The notes under the pieces: model-generated | What the model saw: only the letters and a program-made list of their open reading frames with translations | The model's database searches: none | What the model was told of the DNA's origin: nothing | Shown here: positions 51,350 through 60,990 of the stretch, piece by piece | How positions within the stretch are numbered: the stretch's first letter is position 1 | Layout of the letters: each line of letters opens with the position of its first letter | NCBI RefSeq assembly: GCF_963678635.1 | Contig: NC_087062.1 | Span: forward strand, 34,013,651 to 34,077,650 | Length of the DNA: 64,000 nucleotides | From: Symsagittifera roscoffensis | Lineage: Eukaryota > Xenacoelomorpha > Acoela > Convolutidae | Reading direction: 5' to 3' | Program-made: the position numbers and the translations under genes

Positions 51350-53242
51350 CTAGTTCCGCTCTAGTACGTCCTTGATGGCTTCGAGCTGTTCATCTTTCAG
51401 TTTGCCCCTCAAATGTTCAATCTCCGGCAGAACCGGTTTTTCATTTTGCATTTCATCTAGTGTGGGTCGCTCTGGAAAGTTCGAACAGCTCGACAGCCCA
51501 TCATCCGTTTCTGACTTAAGTGATTTAATAAGACCTGAAGAATCTTTTATTTTCTGCAATCGTCTCAAGATACAAATTTTGTCCTTATGATTGGGACAAT
51601 CAACAACTTCATTTTGTTTTGAGTTCTCAATCGTTTCATATCGAGTTTTAACCGGTAAAGCATATCCCAGTTTCCTCCCTCTCTGTATCGTGATCGGTAT
51701 ATCAAGGGTATTCAACAAGACACTGACGCAGAGGCCGCTCTTCGTTATCGAGAAGGATCTTCCTAAAACAGCAGCACTTTGACTATTAGGGTTCGGAACT
51801 ACACACACTTGCTTGTTGTCACTTAGTTCATTGTAATTTTTCATCCTCAAGCCTACGATTGCCGCTTCATTCGCTTTTAGCCTCACCCTCCCACTCAAGA
51901 ATACCGGTGCTTTGTTTTCATTTGCCATTATTAAATTTACCGGTTTGATTGCGTACCTCCTATCCGGGTTCCGTATCCTGAACATTGCGTTATTTAGGTC
52001 AATCGTTACGTCGAAATTCCTGATGAAGTCTCTGCCCAAAATGAATTGGTCAGATTCATCTAGGTTTTCTACCACGATAAAGCTCATCCACAGGTTACGT
52101 TCCCCCAAATTGAGGGCTATTATCGGCGTCCTGCCCAGCACCCGAAGGGCCCCTTTGTTTGCAGCTGACAGCCGTATTCTCGAGTCTATCAAGTCACCTT
52201 TGTCAAAGCCCATCCTTTCCCAAGTTTCGATTGGTATGACGCTCAAGACTGCTCCCGTATCAAGTAACCCACGCAACTGAGTCTTTTTGCCACTTATATC
52301 TAGCACGTGCCCTGTCACATCTGCCTCCGTCCCGATGTGCATTGCATCTTCTTCAAGCATGGCGCAGTGTCCAATCGATCTCACTTTCAACTCTTCTTTC
52401 CCTACGTAGATTTGCCCAATTAGGTCTTCGTCACATGTTATCATTGTCTTGGTATAGATGTTTATTCCATCTATATTTGGCATCACCTCGTGTGGACCAT
52501 AAGCTTCAGTATACCTGTTGTCAACACGGACCGACTTGCTGCCCCCTCTCGTGAGTAGTGCTCTCAGCGCTCTAGAAGTCGTTTGTGGGCTTATACAACT
52601 CAAGTAATCTGCGTACACGTCAATGTGCATTATTGTCTGGTCGCTCGGTTCGCTCAAGTTTCTGGTTACCTCGTGGCCGCCCACTGTGATTATCGACATT
52701 ATTCTCGCCCCAATTTTCGATATGACGAATGGCTTTCCCGTCACCATTTTTACAGTGTTACAATTCCCGGTTTTTGTTGAGCCCGGTACAGCCTCTGGTG
52801 TTGGGTTCGATCCGGTTAATGCTTCGTTAAAATTCTGTCTTTCGATCTCCAGCTTCAGTCGTTGCTCTATTTCTTTCGCAGCCAGATCCTGTTTCACTTT
52901 GGCAATTGCTTCCGTTGCCGCTTTCTCATAGTTTATCTCTAGAGAGTTCCTGGCCGCGGACTCTATCGCACCATTAACATGTGTTACAGCTTTCACTGTT
53001 TTCGTCGGCAATTCCGTGCTTAGTGCTCCTAAGTTCCTAGATTCAATCTCGTTTTGTCTATTCCGCTGATTCTGCACTGCCGCTAATGCCAACTTATGTT
53101 TGGGGTGACTCTGGTCCTTGACCGCTTCCCAGAACAAGGGACAATCCATTCTGAAGTGCCCCTCCTGGTTACAGAAGAAGCATCTTGCGCCTATCTTGAT
53201 GATTAAGCCACTATAGTACTCGTGTTCCTCCATCTGGCTCAT
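51350..53242 (-). CDS. Truncated Gag-protease (unit B)
   Basis: As unit C, but with Pro after the last Cys of the knuckle (DCPLFW), like the full-length Gag of unit A. Confidence 0.8.
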   Translation of the reverse strand: MSQMEEHEYYSGLIIKIGARCFFCNQEGHFRMDCPLFWEAVKDQSHPKHKLALAAVQNQRNRQNEIESRNLGALSTELPTKTVKAVTHVNGAIESAARNSLEINYEKAATEAIAKVKQDLAAKEIEQRLKLEIERQNFNEALTGSNPTPEAVPGSTKTGNCNTVKMVTGKPFVISKIGARIMSIITVGGHEVTRNLSEPSDQTIMHIDVYADYLSCISPQTTSRALRALLTRGGSKSVRVDNRYTEAYGPHEVMPNIDGINIYTKTMITCDEDLIGQIYVGKEELKVRSIGHCAMLEEDAMHIGTEADVTGHVLDISGKKTQLRGLLDTGAVLSVIPIETWERMGFDKGDLIDSRIRLSAANKGALRVLGRTPIIALNLGERNLWMSFIVVENLDESDQFILGRDFIRNFDVTIDLNNAMFRIRNPDRRYAIKPVNLIMANENKAPVFLSGRVRLKANEAAIVGLRMKNYNELSDNKQVCVVPNPNSQSAAVLGRSFSITKSGLCVSVLLNTLDIPITIQRGRKLGYALPVKTRYETIENSKQNEVVDCPNHKDKICILRRLQKIKDSSGLIKSLKSETDDGLSSCSNFPERPTLDEMQNEKPVLPEIEHLRGKLKDEQLEAIKDVLERN

Positions 53243-56200
53243 GTTTTGCCGTTGTCCGACTGGAAAGTCATTGGACAACCATACCGCGATATCCAATGCG
53301 TTATCAAATGATCACATGTCTCTTCGGCCGAGGCTGTCTGGCACGGAACCGCTTCCGCCAACTTTGTGAAGTGATCTATTATAACCAGTATCTGGTTATA
53401 TCCCGACTCTGTCGTGCAGATTTTTTGATGGTCTATCTGCACCACTTCATTGAACTCTGAGCTCTCAACGGACTTGAGGGGAAACTTCATCTTCCTTGGG
53501 TCTTTTACCTGGAGACATGCCAGGCAGGCATTCACCCATCTCTCGCAAGCTTTTCTCATTCCTGGCCAATCAAACCTGTGAAGTATCCTTTGTTGTACTT
53601 TGTCTATCCCCTGGTGGCCCATCTGGTCGTGTGATCTGAAGAGCACCTCCGTCTGGTACAATTGTGGTAGTATGATGAGGTTGTGTTTGTGTAATATCTT
53701 TTCCTCATCTCTCCTCTTGCACGCTACCACCCCATCAGCTGTGTCATAAAGTAAGTCTTTCTTTTCTTTGTAGAACTGGCTCAAGATCTTGTAGCTGTCT
53801 TCCTCAAGTTCCCCCTTCTCCTTGACCCCCGACTGGATCCATTTGGAGAGGTTACTTGTCATTTTGTCATTCTTCTGGGCTCTTATTAGGTCTGACAGCC
53901 TATATCTCGCCTTAACATGCTCCTTTAGCGCCATGATCTGTCCATTCATCTCACCAGGGTTGTGGATGTCATCACTCAGTTTCACACATATCAGCCTTTT
54001 CACGATTTTCATATCATCTTCTGGCACCAGATTCGTTCTGATGTTTGAGTTGCATGATAGTTCCCTGAATGGTTTCCTTGCAACCGCAATTTTCTCAAGT
54101 TCCTCACCACCTCGCATCTCCTGTATGTCCATGTTGTATGTTCCTGAAGATGGATCCGTCTGTAACTCCCTGTCGTGGTGCCTTGTCTTCTCTTCCGCCA
54201 ATATCATGCACAGACTGTCTTGGTTTTCGCTGCTCTCATCCGAGTCTTCATCCCATCCTTCACGCTCCCCGGACAATTTTCCTTCTCTGGTTCCTTCATC
54301 CGTGAACCTGGAACACTCCCCAGACTCTTGACCTAGTCCCAGGTGTTCAGTATCTTCTTTGAACGTCACTTTCTTTTTCCTGACCTTGGTCTGCTCCAGA
54401 ACGTCTTCGGGGATTTTGTCAACTAGTGACCGCACGACATCTTTGCTGTCAGTGACGCTTCCTCTTGATGAGTTAGTATCGTTCACTGTCTCTTTTCTCC
54501 GAAGTATAGTGACTTCCGGTTCCTCTTTACCCTTCTCTTGGATCACGGGCTTATCATCTGATAGTTTCTCGAGCAACCTCATTAAGTCATCATCTATCTT
54601 TGCAGTTCCTGCTTCCACCTGGTTAAGATCATAGCCTTTTGCCTTGAGCGTCTCCTTCACGATCTTCGACTTGAGTATAATCTCAATCGGAATTCTCTTG
54701 CTCTTCTTCAAGATGGTCTTCTCTGGAAGCTCTTTAGGCAATTCAGGATGATCTTCTATCGGTTTGCCTGACTTGTTCAGCCATCTCGTGAGTGGAAGAC
54801 TGTCGTACGTTTCCTTGTCCATGAAGGAGAAGCCATCTTTGATTTCAGGTCTGTCTGCCTCTCTTTGCTCTTGTCTCTCATAGAACTCCGTCTTCTTACT
54901 CAAGCTGTCGGCATTCTGATGTTTATCTCGTGTTCTATGCTCAATTATCATGTTGTATCCATCCAGGCGAACTATCCACCTCCCAATGTAACTTTGGTCC
55001 ATTGAGTACGTTTTCAGCCAGCTCAGTGCTCGATTGTCGACTCGCAACTTGAATGGCTCACTGCCCAGGTATGCCCTGTATTTCTCGACAAAGGTAACCA
55101 CCGCAAACATCTCTGCTTTTGGTGCTCCGTTCTTCATTTCCGTGTCACTCAGGACTTTGCTCCCGTACGCTATTGGTCTCAAGACTGTCTTCCCATTCCA
55201 TTCTTGTTCTTGGTGGAGAATCCCAGAAATCGCGACTACCGACGCATCCGTGTCCAGCACGTACATCCCTTTCTCAGTCGGCATACCCAGTACTGGTGCC
55301 TCACATAGCTCTTTCTTTGTTCTCTGGAATGACTCTTCTGCTGCGTTGTTCCACGTGAACTTCTTGCCCTTGTGTCTCATTAATTGTTGCATCGGGTATA
55401 CCTTGTCTGCATAGCCTTTGATGAACTCTCTATAATAGTTAGCGAAACCCAGGAAGCTCATCAACTGGTGCTCTGTCTTCGGTGATTTCCAGGTCAGGAC
55501 TGCTTCCACGGCGTCCGTATCAGGTCTAATGCCGTGCTTGTCTACCATCCTGCCCAAGTATTTTTTTGAGTCCTTGAGTATCTCGCACTTTGATGGATTA
55601 CACTTTAGCCCCGACCTCTTCATGCATGCAAACACTTCGTCAAGTCTCTCAATGTGGTCTTCCAGTGTTGGCGTCGCTATTACCACGTCATCCACGTAGC
55701 ACATTACCAGGTTGCCATACTTCTTCGTTACGCCTATCAGCGCGTGTGCCATCAACCGCTGAAACGTGGCTGTGGCATTGCAAAGTCCAAACGGCATCCG
55801 TTTCCATTGAAACAGACCCAACTCGCAGGCAAACCCTGTCTTGTCCCTGTCCTGCTTCCTTAGTGGTACTTGCCAAAAGGCCGAGCCTAAATCCAGAGTC
55901 GTAAAAAATTTTGCATCACCTAACTTCGAGAGGCTCTCATCAATCCTAGGTATGGGATAGGCATCCTTCACCGTGACGGAGTTCAGGTATCGAAAGTCAC
56001 AACAAAACCTCAACTGGTCGCCTTTCTGTTTGGCCATCACTACTCCACACGCCCACGGTGACTTGGATGGTTCTATCATGTCATACTCTAGTAACGTCTC
56101 GATCTCTTTTCTACACGCGTCCGATTTGTGTGGGGTCATGCGCCTCGCCCCCTCCCTGTGTGGTACCGCGTTTTCCTCAAGTTCTATTTCATGCTCAACG

Positions 56201-56244
56201 AAATTACAACACCCGATATCCGCCTTATGCCTCGAAAAAACTTC
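53239..56244 (-). CDS. Truncated Pol (unit A)
   Basis: Readthrough partner of the only full-length Gag. RT and RNase H complete; integrase ends at SDNGKT, so the promoter-proximal Gag-Pol of this element would lack an active integrase. RNase H region reads EMKNG, unique to this unit. Confidence 0.85.
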   Translation of the reverse strand, partial: EVFSRHKADIGCCNFVEHEIELEENAVPHREGARRMTPHKSDACRKEIETLLEYDMIEPSKSPWACGVVMAKQKGDQLRFCCDFRYLNSVTVKDAYPIPRIDESLSKLGDAKFFTTLDLGSAFWQVPLRKQDRDKTGFACELGLFQWKRMPFGLCNATATFQRLMAHALIGVTKKYGNLVMCYVDDVVIATPTLEDHIERLDEVFACMKRSGLKCNPSKCEILKDSKKYLGRMVDKHGIRPDTDAVEAVLTWKSPKTEHQLMSFLGFANYYREFIKGYADKVYPMQQLMRHKGKKFTWNNAAEESFQRTKKELCEAPVLGMPTEKGMYVLDTDASVVAISGILHQEQEWNGKTVLRPIAYGSKVLSDTEMKNGAPKAEMFAVVTFVEKYRAYLGSEPFKLRVDNRALSWLKTYSMDQSYIGRWIVRLDGYNMIIEHRTRDKHQNADSLSKKTEFYERQEQREADRPEIKDGFSFMDKETYDSLPLTRWLNKSGKPIEDHPELPKELPEKTILKKSKRIPIEIILKSKIVKETLKAKGYDLNQVEAGTAKIDDDLMRLLEKLSDDKPVIQEKGKEEPEVTILRRKETVNDTNSSRGSVTDSKDVVRSLVDKIPEDVLEQTKVRKKKVTFKEDTEHLGLGQESGECSRFTDEGTREGKLSGEREGWDEDSDESSENQDSLCMILAEEKTRHHDRELQTDPSSGTYNMDIQEMRGGEELEKIAVARKPFRELSCNSNIRTNLVPEDDMKIVKRLICVKLSDDIHNPGEMNGQIMALKEHVKARYRLSDLIRAQKNDKMTSNLSKWIQSGVKEKGELEEDSYKILSQFYKEKKDLLYDTADGVVACKRRDEEKILHKHNLIILPQLYQTEVLFRSHDQMGHQGIDKVQQRILHRFDWPGMRKACERWVNACLACLQVKDPRKMKFPLKSVESSEFNEVVQIDHQKICTTESGYNQILVIIDHFTKLAEAVPCQTASAEETCDHLITHWISRYGCPMTFQSDNGKT

Positions 56245-56247
56245 CTA
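56245..56247 (-). promoter_or_regulatory. In-frame UAG between Gag-Pro and Pol (candidate readthrough site)
   Basis: CGG AAC UAG GAA GUU UUU: the frame is open on both sides, and Pol homology (NFVEHEIELEE) starts within 15 codons. The same codon and context occur at 51350, 46455 and 41560. UAG suppression is the gammaretrovirus strategy; Ty3/Gypsy elements more often use one frame or frameshifting. A pseudoknot downstream was not demonstrated. Confidence 0.65.
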
Positions 56248-59200
56248 GTTCCGCTCTAGTACGTCCTTGATGGCTTCGAGCTGTTCATCTTTCAGTTTGC
56301 CCCTCAAATGTTCAATCTCCGGCAGAACCGGTTTTTCATTTTGCATTTCATCTAGTGTGGGTCGCTCTGGAAAGTTCGAACAGCTCGACAGCCCATCATC
56401 CGTTTCTGACTTAAGTGATTTAATAAGACCTGAAGAATCTTTTATTTTCTGCAATCGTCTCAAGATACAAATTTTGTCCTTATGATTGGGACAATCAACA
56501 ACTTCATTTTGTTTTGAGTTCTCAATCGTTTCATATCGAGTTTTAACCGGTAAAGCATATCCCAGTTTCCTCCCTCTCTGTATCGTGATCGGTATATCAA
56601 GGGTATTCAACAAGACACTGACGCAGAGGCCGCTCTTCGTTATCGAGAAGGATCTTCCTAAAACAGCAGCACTTTGACTATTAGGGTTCGGAACTACACA
56701 CACTTGCTTGTTGTCACTTAGTTCATTGTAATTTTTCATCCTCAAGCCTACGATTGCCGCTTCATTCGCTTTTAGCCTCACCCTCCTACTCAAGAATACC
56801 GGTGCTTTGTTTTCATTTGCCATTATTAAATTTACCGGTTTGATTGCGTACCTCCTATCCGGGTTCCGTATCCTGAACATTGCGTTATTTAGGTCAATCG
56901 TTACGTCGAAATTCCTGATGAAGTCTCTGCCCAAAATGAATTGGTCAGATTCATCTAGGTTTTCTACCACGATAAAGCTCATCCACAGGTTACGTTCCCC
57001 CAAATTGAGGGCTATTATCGGCGTCCTGCCCAGCACCCGAAGGGCCCCTTTGTTTGCAGCTGACAGCCGTATTCTCGAGTCTATCAAGTCACCTTTGTCA
57101 AAGCCCATCCTTTCCCAAGTTTCGATTGGTATGACGCTCAAGACTGCTCCCGTATCAAGTAACCCACGCAACTGAGTCTTTTTGCCACTTATATCTAGCA
57201 CGTGCCCTGTCACATCTGCCTCCGTCCCGATGTGCATTGCATCTTCTTCAAGCATGGCGCAGTGTCCAATCGATCTCACTTTCAACTCTTCTTTCCCTAC
57301 GTAGATTTGCCCAATTAGGTCTTCGTCACATGTTATCATTGTCTTGGTATAGATGTTTATTCCATCTATATTTGGCATCACCTCGTGTGGACCATAAGCT
57401 TCAGTATACCTGTTGTCAACACGGACCGACTTGCTGCCCCCTCTCGTGAGTAGTGCTCTCAGCGCTCTAGAAGTCGTTTGTGGGCTTATACAACTCAAGT
57501 AATCTGCGTACACGTCAATGTGCATTATTGTCTGGTCGCTCGGTTCGCTCAAGTTTCTGGTTACCTCGTGGCCGCCCACTGTGATTATCGACATTATTCT
57601 CGCCCCAATTTTCGATATGACGAATGGCTTTCCCGTCACCATTTTTACAGTGTTACAATTCTCCATTTTTGTTGAGCCCGGTACAGCCTCTGGTGTTGGG
57701 TTCGATCCGGTTAATGCTTCGTTAAAATTCTGTCTTTCGATCTCCAGCTTCAGTCGTTGCTCTATTTCTTTCGCAGCCAGATCCTGTTTCACTTTGGCAA
57801 TTGCTTCCGTTGCCGCTTTCTCATAGTTTATCTCTAGAGAGTTCCTGGCCGCGGACTCTATCGCACCATTAACATGTGTTACAGCTTTCACTGTTTTCGT
57901 CGGCAATTCCGTGCTTAGTGCTCCTAAGTTCCTAGATTCAATCTCGTTTTGTCTATTCCGCTGATTCTGCACTGCCGCTAATGCCAACTTATGTTTGGGG
58001 TGACTCTGGTCCTTGACCGCTTCCCAGAACAAGGGACAATCCATTCTGAAGTGCCCCTCCTGGTTACAGAAGAAGCATCTTGCGCCTATCTTGATGATTA
58101 AGCCACTATAGTACTCGTGTTCCTCCATCTGGCTCATGTCCTCCTCATCCGGTGCGTATCCTAGGCTCTTTATGCCTTGTTTGTATGTTGTGCAGTCAGC
58201 CACGTGGTGGTCCGCTGACCCGCAGTTCGCGCATGATCTGCGCTTGTCCATATCATCTCTAGGTTTGTACCATGATGACCTCTGGGGTTGGCCTCCCCCC
58301 TGTGTGTTCCTGTTTTCTGAATATGAGTATTTCTTGGGCTTCATCAGCATGTATTCCCTTGATTTCTGTCTCATTTCTTCTGGGGTTGGTGCGCTGTCTT
58401 TCGACAATGTGTAGTATGTTGCTAACATTGTCCTTAGGTCGTCACTTTTTACCCCATCAATGAACTTCGAGGCAAGGCTAAAGTTTCTTCTGTTTGTCGA
58501 CTCCTCTGTGTCACTCCTTCTTCTCAAGCTCTCGAGATCATCTAGGAACCGATCTATTGACTCGTCGTCCCTCTGCCTTCTCTTTTCAAATCGCATCATC
58601 GCTTGGTGACCCTTCATGCCTGACCCGAATCGATTCAGCAATATCTCGAAGATCTTGTCCGCGGTGTCGCGTTCTTCTTCTTTCTTTGCGACCACGCATT
58701 TTAATGCCGTGCCTTCTAAGTTGCTGAGTATGGCTGTGCATGCTTGTCTTTCATCATTTAAGTTATCTTGCTCTAGGTGTAATCTCATCACTTCCACCCA
58801 AGTGTCGATGCATCCATCGGAGTCGTCTTTGAATTCCTTTGGCTTCTTGAAAGTTTTTCTTGATTTTCCGTCCCTCCTATCGCTCGAGCCAGTGTTCCTC
58901 GTGGCGAAGGCCTCTAGAGTCCTGTTCATCATCTCCCAAGTGCTTGCCCATGTCATAGCATCCGGACCTGCGTTGCTGTTAGCTGTTGAGTCCCCCGGGC
59001 CAGTCGTTGTACTTGACGTTCCATTCTTCATGATTGTTTTAGCAGCTGTTGGTGCTATGCTCACCGTATCCCGGGTTAAGGGCAACGGTGTCGATTGTCG
59101 TTTGCCCCTTTGTGGTTCCACAAAGTCAACTCTGGTGCCTTGCGTGCGATCCGCTGCCGGTCTTTCTTGTGAGGTAGAATTTCTCAAGATTGCATCCAAT

Positions 59201-59253
59201 TTCGTCTGTATTGCACATGAACTTTCGGCCTGATTTTTGCTCATTGTGTCCAT
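56245..59253 (-). CDS. gag-pro: Gag-protease polyprotein, full length (unit A)
   Basis: 1002 aa from ATG in AGAGAATGGAC. Capsid-like helical region about 135-310 (TWVEVMRLHLEQDN...), two CCHC zinc knuckles (Cys341, Cys344, His349, Cys354; and Cys393, Cys396, His401, Cys406), a coiled-coil-prone stretch at 475-515, and a retropepsin with LLDTGAVLSVIP (Asp700) and FILGRDFI (773-779). It ends ERN-UAG, and the same frame continues into Pol, so Gag-Pro-Pol would be made by UAG suppression. The frame is open slightly upstream of the ATG and overlaps the end of ORF1 in the -1 frame. Confidence 0.92.
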   Translation of the reverse strand: MDTMSKNQAESSCAIQTKLDAILRNSTSQERPAADRTQGTRVDFVEPQRGKRQSTPLPLTRDTVSIAPTAAKTIMKNGTSSTTTGPGDSTANSNAGPDAMTWASTWEMMNRTLEAFATRNTGSSDRRDGKSRKTFKKPKEFKDDSDGCIDTWVEVMRLHLEQDNLNDERQACTAILSNLEGTALKCVVAKKEEERDTADKIFEILLNRFGSGMKGHQAMMRFEKRRQRDDESIDRFLDDLESLRRRSDTEESTNRRNFSLASKFIDGVKSDDLRTMLATYYTLSKDSAPTPEEMRQKSREYMLMKPKKYSYSENRNTQGGGQPQRSSWYKPRDDMDKRRSCANCGSADHHVADCTTYKQGIKSLGYAPDEEDMSQMEEHEYYSGLIIKIGARCFFCNQEGHFRMDCPLFWEAVKDQSHPKHKLALAAVQNQRNRQNEIESRNLGALSTELPTKTVKAVTHVNGAIESAARNSLEINYEKAATEAIAKVKQDLAAKEIEQRLKLEIERQNFNEALTGSNPTPEAVPGSTKMENCNTVKMVTGKPFVISKIGARIMSIITVGGHEVTRNLSEPSDQTIMHIDVYADYLSCISPQTTSRALRALLTRGGSKSVRVDNRYTEAYGPHEVMPNIDGINIYTKTMITCDEDLIGQIYVGKEELKVRSIGHCAMLEEDAMHIGTEADVTGHVLDISGKKTQLRGLLDTGAVLSVIPIETWERMGFDKGDLIDSRIRLSAANKGALRVLGRTPIIALNLGERNLWMSFIVVENLDESDQFILGRDFIRNFDVTIDLNNAMFRIRNPDRRYAIKPVNLIMANENKAPVFLSRRVRLKANEAAIVGLRMKNYNELSDNKQVCVVPNPNSQSAAVLGRSFSITKSGLCVSVLLNTLDIPITIQRGRKLGYALPVKTRYETIENSKQNEVVDCPNHKDKICILRRLQKIKDSSGLIKSLKSETDDGLSSCSNFPERPTLDEMQNEKPVLPEIEHLRGKLKDEQLEAIKDVLERN

Positions 59254-59270
59254 TCTCTTTTCCAGGCTAC

Positions 59271-60122
59271 CTAATGGCTGTTGACATCATCATATCGGTT
59301 TTTCAACTGTTGCATATCTTTTTTGATGTTCTTATCTCGTTTTTCATTGGTGGCTTCTACCTTATCTGACATCTCCTTGAGTCTCTCATCTGTTGCCTTA
59401 GCCAGGTTAAAATAACTATCCAGATACTCGTGTTTGTTGTATCTTAATTCTTTTCTTATCACTTCTCTGTCCTCTTCGCTGTGCTTCAGTTTTTTGTCGA
59501 ACTGATTCAGCTTCGCCATCAAGTCACCTAGCTCAATAGTAGCCTCTTCATGGTCAGCCGTCGGTCTGTCTTCGGCCGTAGCTTCTGCTTTATTTTGTTC
59601 CTCTCTTGGATTGGCTTCTGTCGTCTTCGTGCTCACTGTCCCAAATGTTCGTGCTCTTTCAGCTTTTGGTTCTTCAGTCATGTTTTCTTTCGTTTTTATT
59701 CCGACCATCATCGCCAACCTTTCTGTAAAAGATGTCTTTTTTACTTGAGAGTCTTCTTTCACCGTTTCTTCGGTGTTGCCTATTGCATCTTCCACATTGT
59801 CTATTGGTGAGAACTCTATGGGTTTCGGGTTTGGTTCTTCTGCATTGGGCATTGGAGTTGACTCCGTCGTCTTTTTCTCCAGTTCATCTACGCTCTGGTC
59901 TGGTGTCTCTAGGTCGATTTCGATTGTAGGCTCCACCTGTTTTTCCCTCGCATCTTCTCGCGTCTTGCTCTCGGTGCCACTCTTCGTGCTGACCATGCTA
60001 ACTGAAAAGTTATTTTTTGTTTTGCCTGGGCCCCTTGATGTCGTTCCACGCAGCGACGAGTTATATTTCGTGTTTGATCCACTTGACCTTTTTTCAAGCA
60101 CCGGTACCCTACTCCGTCTCAT
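59271..60122 (-). CDS. ORF1 of giant element, 283 aa, charged/coiled coil
   Basis: Starts at ATG in AAATAATGAG. The N-terminus is basic and Ser-rich, the middle acidic (ELEKKTTESTP), and the last third (about 205-275) coiled-coil-like (DRPTADHEEATIELGDLMAK, then KRDKNIKKDMQQLKNRYDD). No enzymatic motif. It ends 17 bases before the gag ATG; gag frame is -1 relative to it and is open across the last eight codons, so frameshift fusion or reinitiation is possible. Position before gag suggests an extra structural or RNA-binding protein; this is inference. Confidence 0.65.
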   Translation of the reverse strand: MRRSRVPVLEKRSSGSNTKYNSSLRGTTSRGPGKTKNNFSVSMVSTKSGTESKTREDAREKQVEPTIEIDLETPDQSVDELEKKTTESTPMPNAEEPNPKPIEFSPIDNVEDAIGNTEETVKEDSQVKKTSFTERLAMMVGIKTKENMTEEPKAERARTFGTVSTKTTEANPREEQNKAEATAEDRPTADHEEATIELGDLMAKLNQFDKKLKHSEEDREVIRKELRYNKHEYLDSYFNLAKATDERLKEMSDKVEATNEKRDKNIKKDMQQLKNRYDDVNSH

Positions 60123-60495
60123 TATTTCTATTTACAATTGCTCTTATTTACAATATTATTATATACACAATTCTATTCTAAGAATAAAAAATTTTGTGGA
60201 AACAAATTCTTTAAAAAAAATATACAACGTGATAAAAACCTTGTTCCAGTTCTCTAAAATCTTCGAGTAACTTTCTTTATTTGTGGTCCCAACCGTACCG
60301 GGTTCCAATTAGTCTTGTTCTGTCTTAATTCTGTCTTAAAACAACTTGTTGTAATTTTACTTCAATTTTTATACTGTCCTAAGACTTCCAGTTACCGTCC
60401 CTACTCTTCTTTGTACCGTCCCAGGCTTCTTTCTACTGTCCCAAGACTGTTCGGTACTGTCCCAGTACTTCGTCAGTGTCCCAATACCCTTGTCC

Positions 60496-60990
60496 TGAGA
60501 GTACTATCCCAAGGCTAGTGTCCCAAGACTACTGTCCCAAGGCTAGTGTCCCAAGGCTAGTGTCCCAAGACTACTGTCCCAAGGCTAGTGTCCCAAGACT
60601 ACTGTCCCAAGGCTAGTGTCCCAAGGCTAGTGTCCCAAGACTACTGTCCCAAGGCTAGTGTCCCAGGACTACTGTCCCAAGACCACTGTCCCAAGACCCT
60701 TGTCCCAAGACCCTGTCCCAAGACCCTTGTCCCAAGACCACTGTCCCAAGACCACTGTCCTAAGACCCTTGTCCCAAGACCCTGTCCCAAGACCCTTGTC
60801 CCAAGACCACTGTCCCAAGACCACTGTCCCAAGACCCTGTCCCAAGACCACTGTCCCAAGACCACTGTCCCAAGACCACTGTCCCAAGACCCTGTCCCAG
60901 GACCCTTGTCCCAAGACCACTGTCCCAAGACCACTGTCCCAAGACCCTGTCCCAAGACCCTTGTCCCAAGACCACTGTCCCAAGACTGTA
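60496..60990 (-). repeat. 14-bp minisatellite with G-quadruplex motifs, about 35 units
   Basis: Plus-strand units are AAGACCACTGTCCC, AAGACCCTTGTCCC, a 13-bp AAGACCCTGTCCC, and in the left part AAGGCTAGTGTCCC and AAGACTACTGTCCC. In the left part the two types follow the order G-A-G-G-A twice, a five-unit (70-bp) higher-order repeat. In element sense the 13-bp units give GGG-N3-GGG-N4-GGG-N4-GGG, which meets the usual G4 pattern. Looser TGTCCC-containing repeats extend out to about 60376 and 61048. Confidence 0.9.

Larger units (their letters stand above)
38560..58139 (-). repeat. Four tandem units of 4895 bp inside gag-pol
   Basis: Units A (53245-58139), B (48350-53244), C (43455-48349) and D (38560-43454) are head to tail and almost identical; lengths agree to the base. 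Each runs from just before the second Gag zinc knuckle through protease, UAG, RT and RNase H to the second catalytic Asp of integrase. Junctions join GACAACGGCAAA of integrase to ACATGAGCC of gag with no microhomology. Distinguishing changes: RT N(G/A)TATF is G in B and D but A in A and C; the second knuckle reads DCP in A and B but DCS in C and D; RNase H region EMEYG in D, EMKYG in B and C, EMKNG in A. A misassembly of several elements is a serious alternative. Confidence 0.95.

Noticed and set aside
53239-53296. Start of chimeric Gag ORFs at MDIAVWLSNDF
   Set aside because: The first codon is TTG, and these residues are integrase DNA read in another frame; the first ATG is at the junction (53242).
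27418-59233. Many plus-strand ORFs of 60-250 codons inside the giant element
   Set aside because: They are antisense shadows of the minus-strand gag, pol and accessory ORFs, repeated identically in each tandem unit.
60496-60990. Possible CRISPR-like array
   Set aside because: Units are contiguous 13-14-bp repeats without unique spacers, in eukaryotic transposon DNA.
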